A stretch of DNA of 64,000 nt from CAVRZY01 sp963725415. Its GTDB lineage: Bacteria > Acidobacteriota > Terriglobia > Bryobacterales > Bryobacteraceae. The DNA lies in assembly GCA_963725415.1 (NCBI GenBank), contig CAVRZY010000161.1:46770-110769 (forward strand). The letters are read 5' to 3'. Positions within the stretch are counted from its first letter, which is position 1. Every line of letters begins with the position of its first letter. This document shows positions 47,453 to 55,574 of the stretch, one piece after another. A program made the position numbers and the translations under genes. Below the pieces are notes generated by a model. The model was not told the DNA's origin, did no database searches, and saw only the letters and a program-made list of their open reading frames with translations.

Positions 47453-48097
47453 ATGCCTACCGACCTGATTGAAATCGATCCCGAGCGTCCCAGCCCCCAG
47501 GCCATCGAGAGGGCCGCCGCCGCCATTCGCGCTGGGCGCGTGGTCGCCATCCCCACCGATGCTCTCTATTCCTTGGTAGCGGACCCCTTAAACCTGCATG
47601 CCGTCATCCAGGTCTTCCTGGCCAAAGGCCGCGAGCCCCATCGTTCCCTGCCCCTGCTGGTTTCCGACTTGCTCATGGCCGAAGACCTGGCCAAGGACCT
47701 GCCTCCTCGCTTCTTCGTCCTGGCCCGCCGCTTCTGGCCGGGACCTCTCACCATCATCGTCCCCGCCTCCGCTAAAGTCCCCTTGAAGGTCACCGGCAAC
47801 ACCGGCAGGCTCGCCCTGCGCCGTTCCCGCGCGGTGGTGGCCAGCAGCCTGCTCGAAAGACTCGGTCAGACCTTGATCGCTACCAGCGCCAACATCTCCG
47901 CCCAGCCCACCTGCCGCAGCGGCATTGAGGTCTTCGGCATGATGGATGGCCGCATAGACCTGGTGCTGGACGGCGGCCTATGCACCGGCACCGGCAGCAC
48001 CACTATCGACGTCACCCAATCCGACTGGAAGATCATCCGCGAAGGCGCCATCCCCGAAAAAGAAATCCGCGACTGCCTGGGATCAATCACTCAATGA
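47453..48097 (+). CDS. tsaC: L-threonylcarbamoyladenylate synthase (TsaC/Sua5 family)
   Basis: 214 residues. AIPTDALYSLVADPLN, AKGREPHRSLPLLVSD, FWPGPLTIIVPAS and LIATSANISAQPTCRS follow the YrdC/Sua5 pattern. It makes threonylcarbamoyl-AMP for t6A modification of tRNAs. Short form without the C-terminal Sua5 domain. The stop lies inside a TCAATGA-rich repeat. Co-transcribed with the upstream gene. Confidence 0.88.
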   Translation: MPTDLIEIDPERPSPQAIERAAAAIRAGRVVAIPTDALYSLVADPLNLHAVIQVFLAKGREPHRSLPLLVSDLLMAEDLAKDLPPRFFVLARRFWPGPLTIIVPASAKVPLKVTGNTGRLALRRSRAVVASSLLERLGQTLIATSANISAQPTCRSGIEVFGMMDGRIDLVLDGGLCTGTGSTTIDVTQSDWKIIREGAIPEKEIRDCLGSITQ

Positions 48098-48120
48098 ATC
48101 AATGATTCAATGAATCAATT
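48083..48120 (+). repeat. TCAATGA-rich repeat stretch
   Basis: Runs of TCAATGAATCAATGATTCAA and related words, overlapping the tsaC stop and ending just before the -10 of the 6S RNA gene. Same word set as 45461-45520 and 51735-51826. Confidence 0.6.
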
Positions 48121-48124
48121 CTGC

Positions 48125-48130
48125 TATGAT
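48125..48130 (+). promoter_or_regulatory. Extended -10 of the 6S RNA gene
   Basis: TGCTATGAT (TG-N-TATGAT) places the start at about 48136, at the base of the predicted closing stem. Confidence 0.55.
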
Positions 48131-48133
48131 TGT

Positions 48134-48345
48134 CTCGGAGCGTATCTACAAAGCCGGGAAGCGATCTCCAAAATTTGATCCAACAGTCAAGTCTAGGGGG
48201 TCCGACTCGTTTATGCGCCGGTGAGCAAGCTCCGGTTCGCTGAGGACCATGGAGAAGCCTAATGGCGCTCGGGGGACACCCGCCCCGTGTACATAACAGG
48301 GGTCAATGACGGAGACGCCCCGGCCGCAAGGTGCGCTCCTCCGAG
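48134..48345 (+). ncRNA. ssrS: 6S RNA
   Basis: About 200 nt with features of 6S RNA, which binds RNA polymerase holoenzyme and regulates it. A terminal stem pairs CTCGGAGCG (48134-48142) with CGCTCCTCCGAG (48334-48345). GGTGAGCAAGCTCCGGTTCG and GGAGAAGCCTAATGG closely resemble the Escherichia coli 6S segments GGTGAGCATGCTCGG and CGAGAAGCCTTAAA. A hairpin follows (CGCCCCGTGTACATAACAGGGG, given here only by its arms CCCC/GGGG at about 48283-48302). A good extended -10 sits at the right distance upstream, and a T-rich stretch follows the 3' end. No coding frame of quality covers it. Called from memory of the family, without a covariance search. Confidence 0.72.
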
Positions 48346-48359
48346 TTTCTTTCCGCGAA

Positions 48360-49142
48360 ATGAACCTGCTCTTCATCGGGGACATCTTTGCTTCCCCGGG
48401 CCGCCGCATGGTGGCCGATTATTTGCCCGCTCTGATCTCCTCCGAGCGCATCGACCTGGTGATCGGCAACGCCGAAAACGCCGCCGGCGGCTTCGGCGTT
48501 ACTCCTCTAGTCGCCGAGGAATTGTTCTCGCTGGGCCTGGACGTGCTCACCTCCGGGAATCACATCTGGGACAAACGCGAGATCTATGATTACCTGGACC
48601 GCCAGCCCAGATTGCTACGCCCCGCCAACTACCCGGGCAACACGCCCGGCCGCGGCGTCCTGGTCACCAGGGCCCGCAACGGCGGCCAGGCCGCGGTGAT
48701 TAACCTCCAGGGCCGCACTCACATGCTCCCCATCGACTGCCCCTTCCGCAAGGCTGACGAGATTCTCGACTCCCTGGACCCCTCTGTCAAAGTCCGCTTC
48801 GTGGATTTCCACGCCGAGATCACCAGCGAGAAGGTGGCCATGGGTTGGTACTTGGATGGAAGGGTTTCGGCCGTCTGCGGCTCCCACACCCACGTCGCCA
48901 CCGCCGATACCTGCATCCTGCCCGGTGGCACCGCCTATCAGACCGATGCCGGCATGACCGGCCCCCACGATTCCATCATCGGCATCGAGAAGCAGATCGT
49001 GCTGCGCCGCTTCCTCACCTTCACCCCGGTGCGCATGGAGGCCGCGCGAGGCAAGGTGGAATTGCACTCTGTCATCATAAGTGTGGATGAAGACACCGGA
49101 AAGGCGGTCGCTGTGCGCCGCCACGTCATCGAGCGAGCCTAG
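48360..49142 (+). CDS. ymdB: YmdB-type metallophosphoesterase (TIGR00282)
   Basis: 260 residues from ATG 48360 (MNLLFIGDIFASPGRRMVAD). The frame opens 18 codons earlier, inside the 6S RNA, which is unlikely. Metal ligands: GDI near residue 7, NAEN, GNHIWDKREI and the late CGSHTHVATAD. The normal length is about 260. Family members are phosphodiesterases acting on cyclic nucleotides. Begins 15 bp after the 6S RNA 3' end, so processing or read-through between the two may link them. Confidence 0.88.
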   Translation: MNLLFIGDIFASPGRRMVADYLPALISSERIDLVIGNAENAAGGFGVTPLVAEELFSLGLDVLTSGNHIWDKREIYDYLDRQPRLLRPANYPGNTPGRGVLVTRARNGGQAAVINLQGRTHMLPIDCPFRKADEILDSLDPSVKVRFVDFHAEITSEKVAMGWYLDGRVSAVCGSHTHVATADTCILPGGTAYQTDAGMTGPHDSIIGIEKQIVLRRFLTFTPVRMEAARGKVELHSVIISVDEDTGKAVAVRRHVIERA

Positions 49143-49148
49143 TTGACC

Positions 49149-49787
49149 ATGTCGCTCCTTCACATCGCGCTTTCCCTGGCTCTCTCGATCCTGGCTCTGC
49201 TGGGCGTAGTCCTGTTCTATCTCCGCAGATCCGTCCGGCAGAAGCAGCAGCTCCAGCGCCTCCAGGACGAGCTGGAGTTGCTCCGCCAGGAAGCCGGACG
49301 CATCGACACCGACCCCCTGACCGGCTTGCTGAACCGCTCCGCCCTGGCCCGCTGGATCGAAACCGAGCAGGGGTTCCAGGGCCTGCTCGTGGTCTGCGAT
49401 CTGGACAACTTTAAAGTGCTCAACGACCAGTACGGCCACCTGGTGGGCGACGAGATCCTGCACGGCTTCGGGCAGCTCGTTCGGACTTCCATTCGCCAGG
49501 AGGACCGGGCCTTCCGCTGGGGAGGCGATGAGTTCGTCATCTTCTTCCGCAACCTGGACAGGGACGTTGTGGAAACCCGCATGCGCGGTATCGAGGAGCA
49601 CCTCCGCAAATTCCAGATCCGCCACCATGGCCCCATGGCCATCCGCTTCAGTTGGGGCACCGCCTCCGCCACCGGCCAGTCCCTCCCCGAAACCCTCGAG
49701 GAAGCCGACCGCCGCATGTACGAGTTCAAACGCAGCCGTCAACTCCAGGCCCCCGATGCCCCGCCCCCCGTGCCCCACGCCCCTTAG
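49149..49787 (+). CDS. Diguanylate cyclase (GGDEF), membrane-anchored
   Basis: 212 residues. TM helix at about 4-26 (LHIALSLALSILALLGVVLFY), a coiled-coil linker (QKQQLQRLQDELELLRQE), then the GGDEF domain from about 52 to 195 with DPLTGLLNRSAL, VVCDLDNFKVLND and the active motif WGGDEF. An allosteric inhibitory site RxxD (RQED) lies exactly five residues before GGDEF. It should make cyclic di-GMP and be product-inhibited. Its sensor part is only the membrane anchor. The start is 6 bp after the ymdB stop. Confidence 0.9.
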   Translation: MSLLHIALSLALSILALLGVVLFYLRRSVRQKQQLQRLQDELELLRQEAGRIDTDPLTGLLNRSALARWIETEQGFQGLLVVCDLDNFKVLNDQYGHLVGDEILHGFGQLVRTSIRQEDRAFRWGGDEFVIFFRNLDRDVVETRMRGIEEHLRKFQIRHHGPMAIRFSWGTASATGQSLPETLEEADRRMYEFKRSRQLQAPDAPPPVPHAP

Positions 49788-49836
49788 TTTTTCCGTCACT
49801 GGCCAGTTGGCTTCCTGGGGCAGGTCCCCGACCCAC

Positions 49837-49954
49837 AAGCGCTAACTTAACCGCTTTTGGCACGCTCGCAGGTACTGCGAGGCTGGCAGTTTCGCGGGCC
49901 TGCACAGGCCGGGGGCCTGCGCCACCCACTGCCAGAAGCCTTAAGTTAGCGCTT
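49837..49954. mobile_element. MITE-like element, 118 bp
   Basis: Perfect 14-bp terminal inverted repeats AAGCGCTAACTTAA and TTAAGTTAGCGCTT, extending imperfectly to about 25 bp (GCTTTTGGCA / TGCCAGAAGC). It is flanked 2-3 bp outside each end by the direct repeat GGTCCCCGACCC (49823-49834 and 49958-49969), as expected of a target duplication or of longer element ends. No protein coded. It fills most of the 240-bp gap between the GGDEF gene and the next gene. Confidence 0.6.
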
Positions 49955-50027
49955 ATGGGTCCCCGACCCGCCCAGTGTCCCGTCGCCGGATTCTGCCAGT
50001 CTCCCTAAGACGGTAGAATAGTCGGCT

Positions 50028-51728
50028 ATGCGGAAAGCTGCCGGCGCTGCTCTGTTCGCCGTCCTGATCGTCTTGTTCCTGATCGCCAACCGCGGCGCCT
50101 ACCAGGGCTACTTCGAAGGAGACGATCTCGATAACCTGGCCTGGACCCAGCAGGTGCAGCCCCTCGATATGGCCCGCGACCTGGTTCCGCCTTGGTACTT
50201 CGCAAACCACTTTCGACCCCTGGGCTACCTTTACTTCGCCGTGATGGGCCAAATCGCCGGCCTCCGGTTTCCCTGGTACGTCGCCCTGCTGCACGCCCTT
50301 CACCTCCTCAATCTATGGATCCTCTGGAGGCTGCTGAAGCGCTTCAAGGTGGGAATCCTGGCCGCCCTGGCCGGCGCCCTTTTCTTCGCCTTCCACATGG
50401 CCGTCTTCGACGCCTACTGGAAGCCCATGTACATCTTCGACGTCCTCTGCGCGCTCTTCTGCCTCCTCAGCCTGCTTTCCTATACCCATCGGAAATGGAT
50501 CCTCAGCTTCGTCTGCTTCTGGCTGGCCTTCAAAGCCAAAGAATTGGCCGTGATGCTCCCCGCCGTGTTGGCCCTCTACGAATACTGGTTCGGCGACAAG
50601 CGTTGGAAGCGGCTGATCCCGTTTCTTGCGGTCTCCTTGTTCTTCGGTCTTCAAGCCCTGCTGGCTAACCCGGGTGTGGAGACCGACTACGCTCTAAGCT
50701 TCGTCCCTCGCTCCCTCCTGAAGACCACCTCCTTCTATGCCTCGGAGTTGTTCCTGCTCCCCTACCTGGGCTTTGTTGTCCTGGCGCTTCCGTTCATCGT
50801 CCGCGACCGCCGGGTGCACTTCGGCCTGGCTTGCTTGGGTCTGCTGCTTCTGCCCATGCTGGGTCTACCGGGCCGCCTGTACGGCGCCTACCTGTACGCC
50901 CCGCTGGTGGGAGCCTCGATCGCCTTGGCGGCCCTTGCGGCCGGCGGTAAACGCCCCCGCACGGCGGCGCTCCTGGCCTTGTTCTTCGCTGTTTGGATTC
51001 CCTTCAACTATTCGCAACTGCGAGCCAACCGGCGCGCCACGCTGACCGCCGCGAATGACAACCACACTTACGTCTCGACCCTCGCCGAACTTCCGCAGAC
51101 CCTCCCGGACGCACGCGCATTTGTCTACGACGGCGCCCCCTCGGCCATGTATAGCTGGGGTGTGGCGGGCGCCGTGCGATATCTTTACGGCCGCCCGGAT
51201 CTAGCGGTCTATTCCGCCGACAACGCAAACTACCAAAAGGCATTCCAGTCCGAGTCGTTCGCCCTGCTCAATTGGGACCCGGTCTTCCGGAAGCTCTTGA
51301 TCCTTCCGCATACCTCCGGGATGCCGGATTTCCCCTACTTCCAGATCGCCGCCAACCGGCTGCAGCCCATCTGGCAGTTGGACCGAGGCTGGTATCCCTG
51401 GGAATACAGCTTCCGCTGGATCCAGCCCTACGCCAGCGCCCGTCTCCGCCGCCCCCGCAACGCCGGCCAGTTCGAGCTGATCGCCCACATCGGTCCCGAT
51501 CAGATCCGCGACCTCAAGCGAACCACCATCCAAGTGCTTTTGGATGGACAGCCGGTGGGCCGCCAGGAGTTCACCGTCGCAGCCATCCAGACGGTCCGCT
51601 GGAATCTGCCTCCCGGCGCTCCCGGACCCGTCAGGGTCGAATTCCGCGTGGCCCCTGAATACCGCCCTACCAAGGACTCCCGTAGCATGGGCATCCCCAT
51701 CGCCGCCTTCGGCTTCAAGGAGAATTGA
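50028..51728 (+). CDS. Polytopic membrane protein, GT-C glycosyltransferase-like
   Basis: 566 residues: N-terminal TM helix, then an extracytoplasmic acidic motif GDDLDN near residue 32, in the position of the catalytic Asp/Glu loop of GT39/ArnT-type enzymes. About ten further hydrophobic helices follow to residue 330, and then a soluble C-terminal domain of about 230 residues (beta-rich: TIQVLLDGQPVGRQEFTV, VEFRVAPEYRPTKDS). It may transfer sugars from a polyprenyl-linked donor, but this is weak inference. -10-like TAGAAT lies near 50013. Confidence 0.6.
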   Translation: MRKAAGAALFAVLIVLFLIANRGAYQGYFEGDDLDNLAWTQQVQPLDMARDLVPPWYFANHFRPLGYLYFAVMGQIAGLRFPWYVALLHALHLLNLWILWRLLKRFKVGILAALAGALFFAFHMAVFDAYWKPMYIFDVLCALFCLLSLLSYTHRKWILSFVCFWLAFKAKELAVMLPAVLALYEYWFGDKRWKRLIPFLAVSLFFGLQALLANPGVETDYALSFVPRSLLKTTSFYASELFLLPYLGFVVLALPFIVRDRRVHFGLACLGLLLLPMLGLPGRLYGAYLYAPLVGASIALAALAAGGKRPRTAALLALFFAVWIPFNYSQLRANRRATLTAANDNHTYVSTLAELPQTLPDARAFVYDGAPSAMYSWGVAGAVRYLYGRPDLAVYSADNANYQKAFQSESFALLNWDPVFRKLLILPHTSGMPDFPYFQIAANRLQPIWQLDRGWYPWEYSFRWIQPYASARLRRPRNAGQFELIAHIGPDQIRDLKRTTIQVLLDGQPVGRQEFTVAAIQTVRWNLPPGAPGPVRVEFRVAPEYRPTKDSRSMGIPIAAFGFKEN

Positions 51729-51734
51729 AGAGAA

Positions 51735-51826
51735 TTGAATCATCGAGTCATTGAATCATTAAGCAGTCGCCGAGGCCGTCTTCGGTCAATGACCCAATGG
51801 TTCAATGAATCAATTCTTCAATGATT
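51735..51826 (+). repeat. TCAATGA-rich repeat cluster overlapping a start codon
   Basis: TTGAATCAT / GAGTCATTGAATCATT in the left half and TCAATGAATCAATTCTTCAA in the right half, with partial mutual complementarity. The right end includes the ATG of the MFS gene. Third member of the TCAATGA word family. Confidence 0.6.
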
Positions 51827-53104
51827 AAGATTCCCAAGCTCCGCTGGATCATCGCCGGCATGCTCTGCCTGGCTACCATGATCAACTACGCCGACCGGCT
51901 GGCGCTTTCGGTGGTTTCCGTCGATGTGCGCAAAGAATTCTCGATGACCGAGCAGCACTACGGCCTGATCCTCACGCTGTTCATGCTGGCCTACGCTGTT
52001 ATGTACGCCGGTTCCGGATACATCGTGGATCGCCTCGGCACCCGGCGCGGCTTCGCGGTCTTCATCGGTACCTGGTCCACCGCACAGATGTTGCACGGGC
52101 TGGCCCGCGGCTGGTGGTCGCTGGCGGGCTGCCGCATCTTGCTGGGACTCAGCGAGCCGGGCAACTGGCCCGCCGCGGCCAAAGCGGTGGCCGAATGGTT
52201 TCCGGCCACGCAGCGCGCGCTCGGTGTCGGCATCTTCAATGCCGGCTCCTCGCTGGGCTCCGCCATGGCTCCGCCCATGGTGGCCTTTCTGACGCTGCAT
52301 TTCGGCTGGCGCTCCGCCTTCCTGTTCACTGGCAGCCTGGGGCTGCTCTGGCTGACCCTCTGGCTGCTCCTCTACCAGCCGCCGCACCGCAACCGCTGGC
52401 TTCGTCCTGGCGAATATGCCCAGATCAAAGACCAGATCCGCCCGCCGGACGAAACCTTGCCGGCTACCACGCACACTCTCGATTGGCGCAAGGTCATCTC
52501 GATGCGGGGGTGCTACTCGTTGATCATCGCCCGCTTCTTCACCGACCCGGTCATTTACTTCGTCATTTTCTGGTTGCCGGAATACCTCCGCAAGGAGCGC
52601 GGATTCGATCTCAAGCAGGTGGGCTGGTACGCCTGGGTGCCCTTTCTGTTCGGTGATGCTGGCTACGTGCTGGGCGGCTGGCTGTCCGGCCACCTGATTC
52701 GCAAGGGCTGGCTGCTGCCACGGGCGCGCAAGTTCGTCATGCTGGTTGGCGCGGCCTTCTTGCCCGCCGCCATTTTCGCCCCCCTGCTGCCCGCCGCCTG
52801 GATGGCCATCGCCGCTATCTGCTTGGTAGTCTTCGGCCACGCCTTATGGGTGGCCAATTTGCAGGCTATTCCGCTGGATCTGTTTCGCGGCCCGGAAGTG
52901 GGCACTGCCACCGGCTTCTCCGGCATGGGCGGCGCCATCGGCGGCGCCCTGGCCAACTTCGGCACCGGCTGGGTGGTCCAGCACTTCTCCTACGCGCCCA
53001 TCTTCGCCCTGGCCGGCCTCATGCATCCCCTCTCCATCGCCCTCCTGTACTGGCTGCTCCCCGACCGCTACTTCCAGAAAGAGACCCCGTCCGTTCTCGC
53101 CTGA
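51821..53104 (+). CDS. MFS transporter, hexuronate/galactonate (ACS) family-like
   Basis: 427 residues, about 12 TM helices. LRWIIAGMLCLATMINYADR and SVVSVDVRKEFSMTEQHYGL are typical of the ExuT/anion:cation symporter branch, with SGYIVDRLGTRRGF as loop 2-3 and GLSEPGNWPAAAKAVAEWFP as a further signature. It likely imports a sugar acid by proton symport. The ATG lies in a repeat with no clear ribosome-binding site, so either translation is leaderless-like or the start is unusual. The 3' end overlaps the convergent truA gene by 37 bp. Confidence 0.85.
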   Translation: MIKIPKLRWIIAGMLCLATMINYADRLALSVVSVDVRKEFSMTEQHYGLILTLFMLAYAVMYAGSGYIVDRLGTRRGFAVFIGTWSTAQMLHGLARGWWSLAGCRILLGLSEPGNWPAAAKAVAEWFPATQRALGVGIFNAGSSLGSAMAPPMVAFLTLHFGWRSAFLFTGSLGLLWLTLWLLLYQPPHRNRWLRPGEYAQIKDQIRPPDETLPATTHTLDWRKVISMRGCYSLIIARFFTDPVIYFVIFWLPEYLRKERGFDLKQVGWYAWVPFLFGDAGYVLGGWLSGHLIRKGWLLPRARKFVMLVGAAFLPAAIFAPLLPAAWMAIAAICLVVFGHALWVANLQAIPLDLFRGPEVGTATGFSGMGGAIGGALANFGTGWVVQHFSYAPIFALAGLMHPLSIALLYWLLPDRYFQKETPSVLA

Positions 53105-53844
53105 TACTCCACCCCCACCAGGGACAACCCGCAGGCCGGCGCCCGGGGACCGGCCTTCACCGTGGTCCCCGGAGCCAGCAGCGTCCTCAGGCCCGCCTGG
53201 TCCAGGTTGCCCTTGCCCACCTCCAGCAACGTGCCCACGATGTTGCGCACCATGTGCTTCAGGAACCCGCTGCCGCTCACGCGATAGACCAGCAGATCAG
53301 CCCGTTGTTCCGCCCGGGAGAAGAAAATAGTACGCACTTTCGATTCGCCCTCCTGATCGCTCTCGTCAGCCGCGGCGAAAACCGAGAAATCGTGCTCGCC
53401 CTCCAGCAAAGGCGCCGCTTCGATGACCCGCCGCTCTTCCAGCGGGTACGGATAGTGGTAAACATAGCGCCGTTCGAAGGGAGGGCAGACCTCGCCACGA
53501 AAGATCCGGTACTCGTACGTCTTCGAACGCGCCATGTACCGGGGATGGAAACCGGCCGCCACTTCCTCCACGCCCAGCACCCGGATGTCGCCCGGAAGCA
53601 GCCGGTTCATGGCCTTCTTGAGGTTCTCGACGGGAATGCGGTTTTCCAACCAGAACGCCGCCACCTGCCCCAGCGCGTGCACCCCCGCATCCGTCCGCCC
53701 CGAGCCCTCCACCTGAACGAGCTTTCCCTCAATCTCGTTCAAAACCTCCTGGAGGGTTCCCTGAATAGTGGGCAGGTCCGGCTGCCTTTGCCAGCCATGA
53801 AACTCCGTCCCATCGTAAGCCAAGATGATCTTGATCCGGCGCAT
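53068..53844 (-). CDS. truA: tRNA pseudouridine(38-40) synthase TruA
   Basis: 258 residues. The catalytic Asp is Asp52 in GSGRTDAGVHALGQ. YDGTEFHGWQRQPDLPTIQG, KTYEYRIF and MVRNIVGTLLEVG are family motifs. The start codon overlaps the pyrE stop. Last gene of a sulfatase-pyrE-truA run. Confidence 0.94.
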   Translation of the reverse strand: MRRIKIILAYDGTEFHGWQRQPDLPTIQGTLQEVLNEIEGKLVQVEGSGRTDAGVHALGQVAAFWLENRIPVENLKKAMNRLLPGDIRVLGVEEVAAGFHPRYMARSKTYEYRIFRGEVCPPFERRYVYHYPYPLEERRVIEAAPLLEGEHDFSVFAAADESDQEGESKVRTIFFSRAEQRADLLVYRVSGSGFLKHMVRNIVGTLLEVGKGNLDQAGLRTLLAPGTTVKAGPRAPACGLSLVGVEYQARTDGVSFWK

Positions 53845-54440
53845 CAGGTCTGCCGCGACCCCGGCTTAGTGACTGGGATGCCCTCCTGGCAAAGCGGACA
53901 ATCGTCGGGCGGATAGTTCACCACGGTGAGTGTAGCCAGTGACACCCGAGGGACGGTGACCTCGGCCTGCCCGCCGCTGCGGTCGATGATCGACCCCGCG
54001 CTGATCACCTCCGCCCCCGCCTCCCGCAGCATCTCCACTACCTCCCGTGTACTCCCGCCCGTGGTGACCACATCTTCCACCACCACTGCCACCTCTCCGG
54101 CTGTGATGGAGAATCCTCGGCGCAGAGCCATCTTCCCGGAGGCGTCCCGCTCGGTGAACAGCGAGCGCGCTCCCAAGGCCCGCGCCACCTCGTGCCCGAT
54201 GATGACTCCCCCCAGCGCCGGAGAACCCACCACATCCACCTTCCGCTCGGAGCCCGCCAGCGTGCGCAGCGCCGCGCCCAGCCGCGCCCCCAGCTTCTCG
54301 GCGTGCTGCGGATATTGCAGCACTAGCGCGCATTGCAGGTACTCCCGGCTATGCAGCCCGCTGGTCAGCCGAAAATGGCCGCGCAGATACGCGCCGGTCT
54401 GGTGAAACAGATCGAGGATAGCTTCTGATTGGGGAGTCAC
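53844..54440 (-). CDS. pyrE: Orotate phosphoribosyltransferase
   Basis: 198 residues. PRPP-binding motif VVVEDVVTTGGSTREVVEML near residues 118-137. FRLTSGLHSREYLQCAL is the N-terminal substrate loop, and SPALGGVIIGHEVARAL also matches. Converts orotate to OMP. A C-terminal CPLCQ pair is a common extension. Overlaps truA by about 3 bp and is 9 bp after the sulfatase stop. Confidence 0.93.
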   Translation of the reverse strand: MTPQSEAILDLFHQTGAYLRGHFRLTSGLHSREYLQCALVLQYPQHAEKLGARLGAALRTLAGSERKVDVVGSPALGGVIIGHEVARALGARSLFTERDASGKMALRRGFSITAGEVAVVVEDVVTTGGSTREVVEMLREAGAEVISAGSIIDRSGGQAEVTVPRVSLATLTVVNYPPDDCPLCQEGIPVTKPGSRQT

Positions 54441-54449
54441 AACAGGCTA

Positions 54450-55503
54450 CTATACCAGCACCGTGGTGAGACCGCCCCGGGTAATGCCCCAGCCGGAATC
54501 CACGTACTCCTCCAGCCGCACCCGGAACTCCTTCACCAGGTCCAGGTGGTCGTCCATCACGTTGTTCAGCTCCAGCGGATCGCGGCGCAGATCGTACAGG
54601 TCTTCCCACGCATCGCCCGGGTTCCACCGCCCGACGTAAAGCCACTCCGGAGTGCGGATGGCGCCGTGATCGCTGAAGCCCGTCACGATCCACTCCGGGC
54701 GCGAGCGTTCTCCGGATTCCATCAGTGCCCTTCGGCTCTGCCCCGCCACACGCCGTCCCGCCCGCGCCTGGAAGGGGTGATAGATGATCAGCGGCACGTG
54801 CGTCAACTGCGTCGGCAGGCTTCCTTCCCCTTTGCCGATCTGGCCCTGCTCGCCCTGCATGGTCCCGTGGTCCGCCACAAACGCGATGAGCCAGCGCGCG
54901 GCTTCGCGGAAAACCTGCGCCGCCGGCCAGTCCTCCTCCGTCTTCCACTCGCGCCGGTTCATCAGGTACTGCTCCAACTGATAGGTTTCAAACTCCGGCC
55001 ACCGGCTTGGGACATAGGCGGAGAGGTTGATGGCCTTGCGCGGGCCTGATTCGAGTGCGTCGCTCTCCTGCCCGCGAATGTAGCGCCAGCTCTGGAATCC
55101 GCGCTGAAACTTCTTGCCCGGCTTGAACTGGTCGTAGACATCGGTGACCAGGGCGTTGGTGTAGCCGGCGTCGCGCAACGTCTCCGAAAGCGTCACGTCT
55201 TCGGCGTAGCGCTGGTGCCAGCCCCGCCAGCGCCAGCGCGTCCACACTCGGAGTCCGCACTTCGGTGGCCCCGTAGCATCCCATCCAAGGCACGCCCCAG
55301 GTATCCACCACGATTTCGATCAGGTTCAGTGTGCCCTCTGCCTGGCGGGGCATCTGGCTCCTCGCCCCTGCCCCCAGTAATGGCCCGCCCCCGGCGGCGC
55401 CCGCCATCCCCTTCAGTACAGCCCTCCTGCTGAATCTGCTCGTCCCTGCTATTGTCCCAGCTTCCAGCTCTCCTCGCGCCACCCCCGTTACACGAGTAGA
55501 CAC
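54450..55503 (-). pseudogene. Tat-exported sulfatase, internally deleted and frameshifted
   Basis: The first frame has a twin-arginine leader (SRRAVLKGMAGAAGGG) and the sulfatase opening NLIEIVVDTWGVPWMGCYGA, then TPSVDALA. Near 55215 the sequence jumps, with a frame change, to RGWHQRYAEDVTLSETL, skipping the expected segment with the catalytic Cys/Ser (C/S-x-P-x-R). Near 54905 a second, in-frame jump goes from FREAARWL to IAFVADHG, skipping about 100 residues expected of the family. The C-terminal WYVGRWNPG-type and DLYDLRRDPLELNNV parts are normal. Without the nucleophile segment the product cannot be active. Deletion or misassembly. Confidence 0.7.
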
Positions 55504-55574
55504 TCCTTTACGTACCTTTACGTAACTCCCAGCTCCCTGTCAGCACCCTCTCAAGTGTGGGGAGAGTGAATCCT

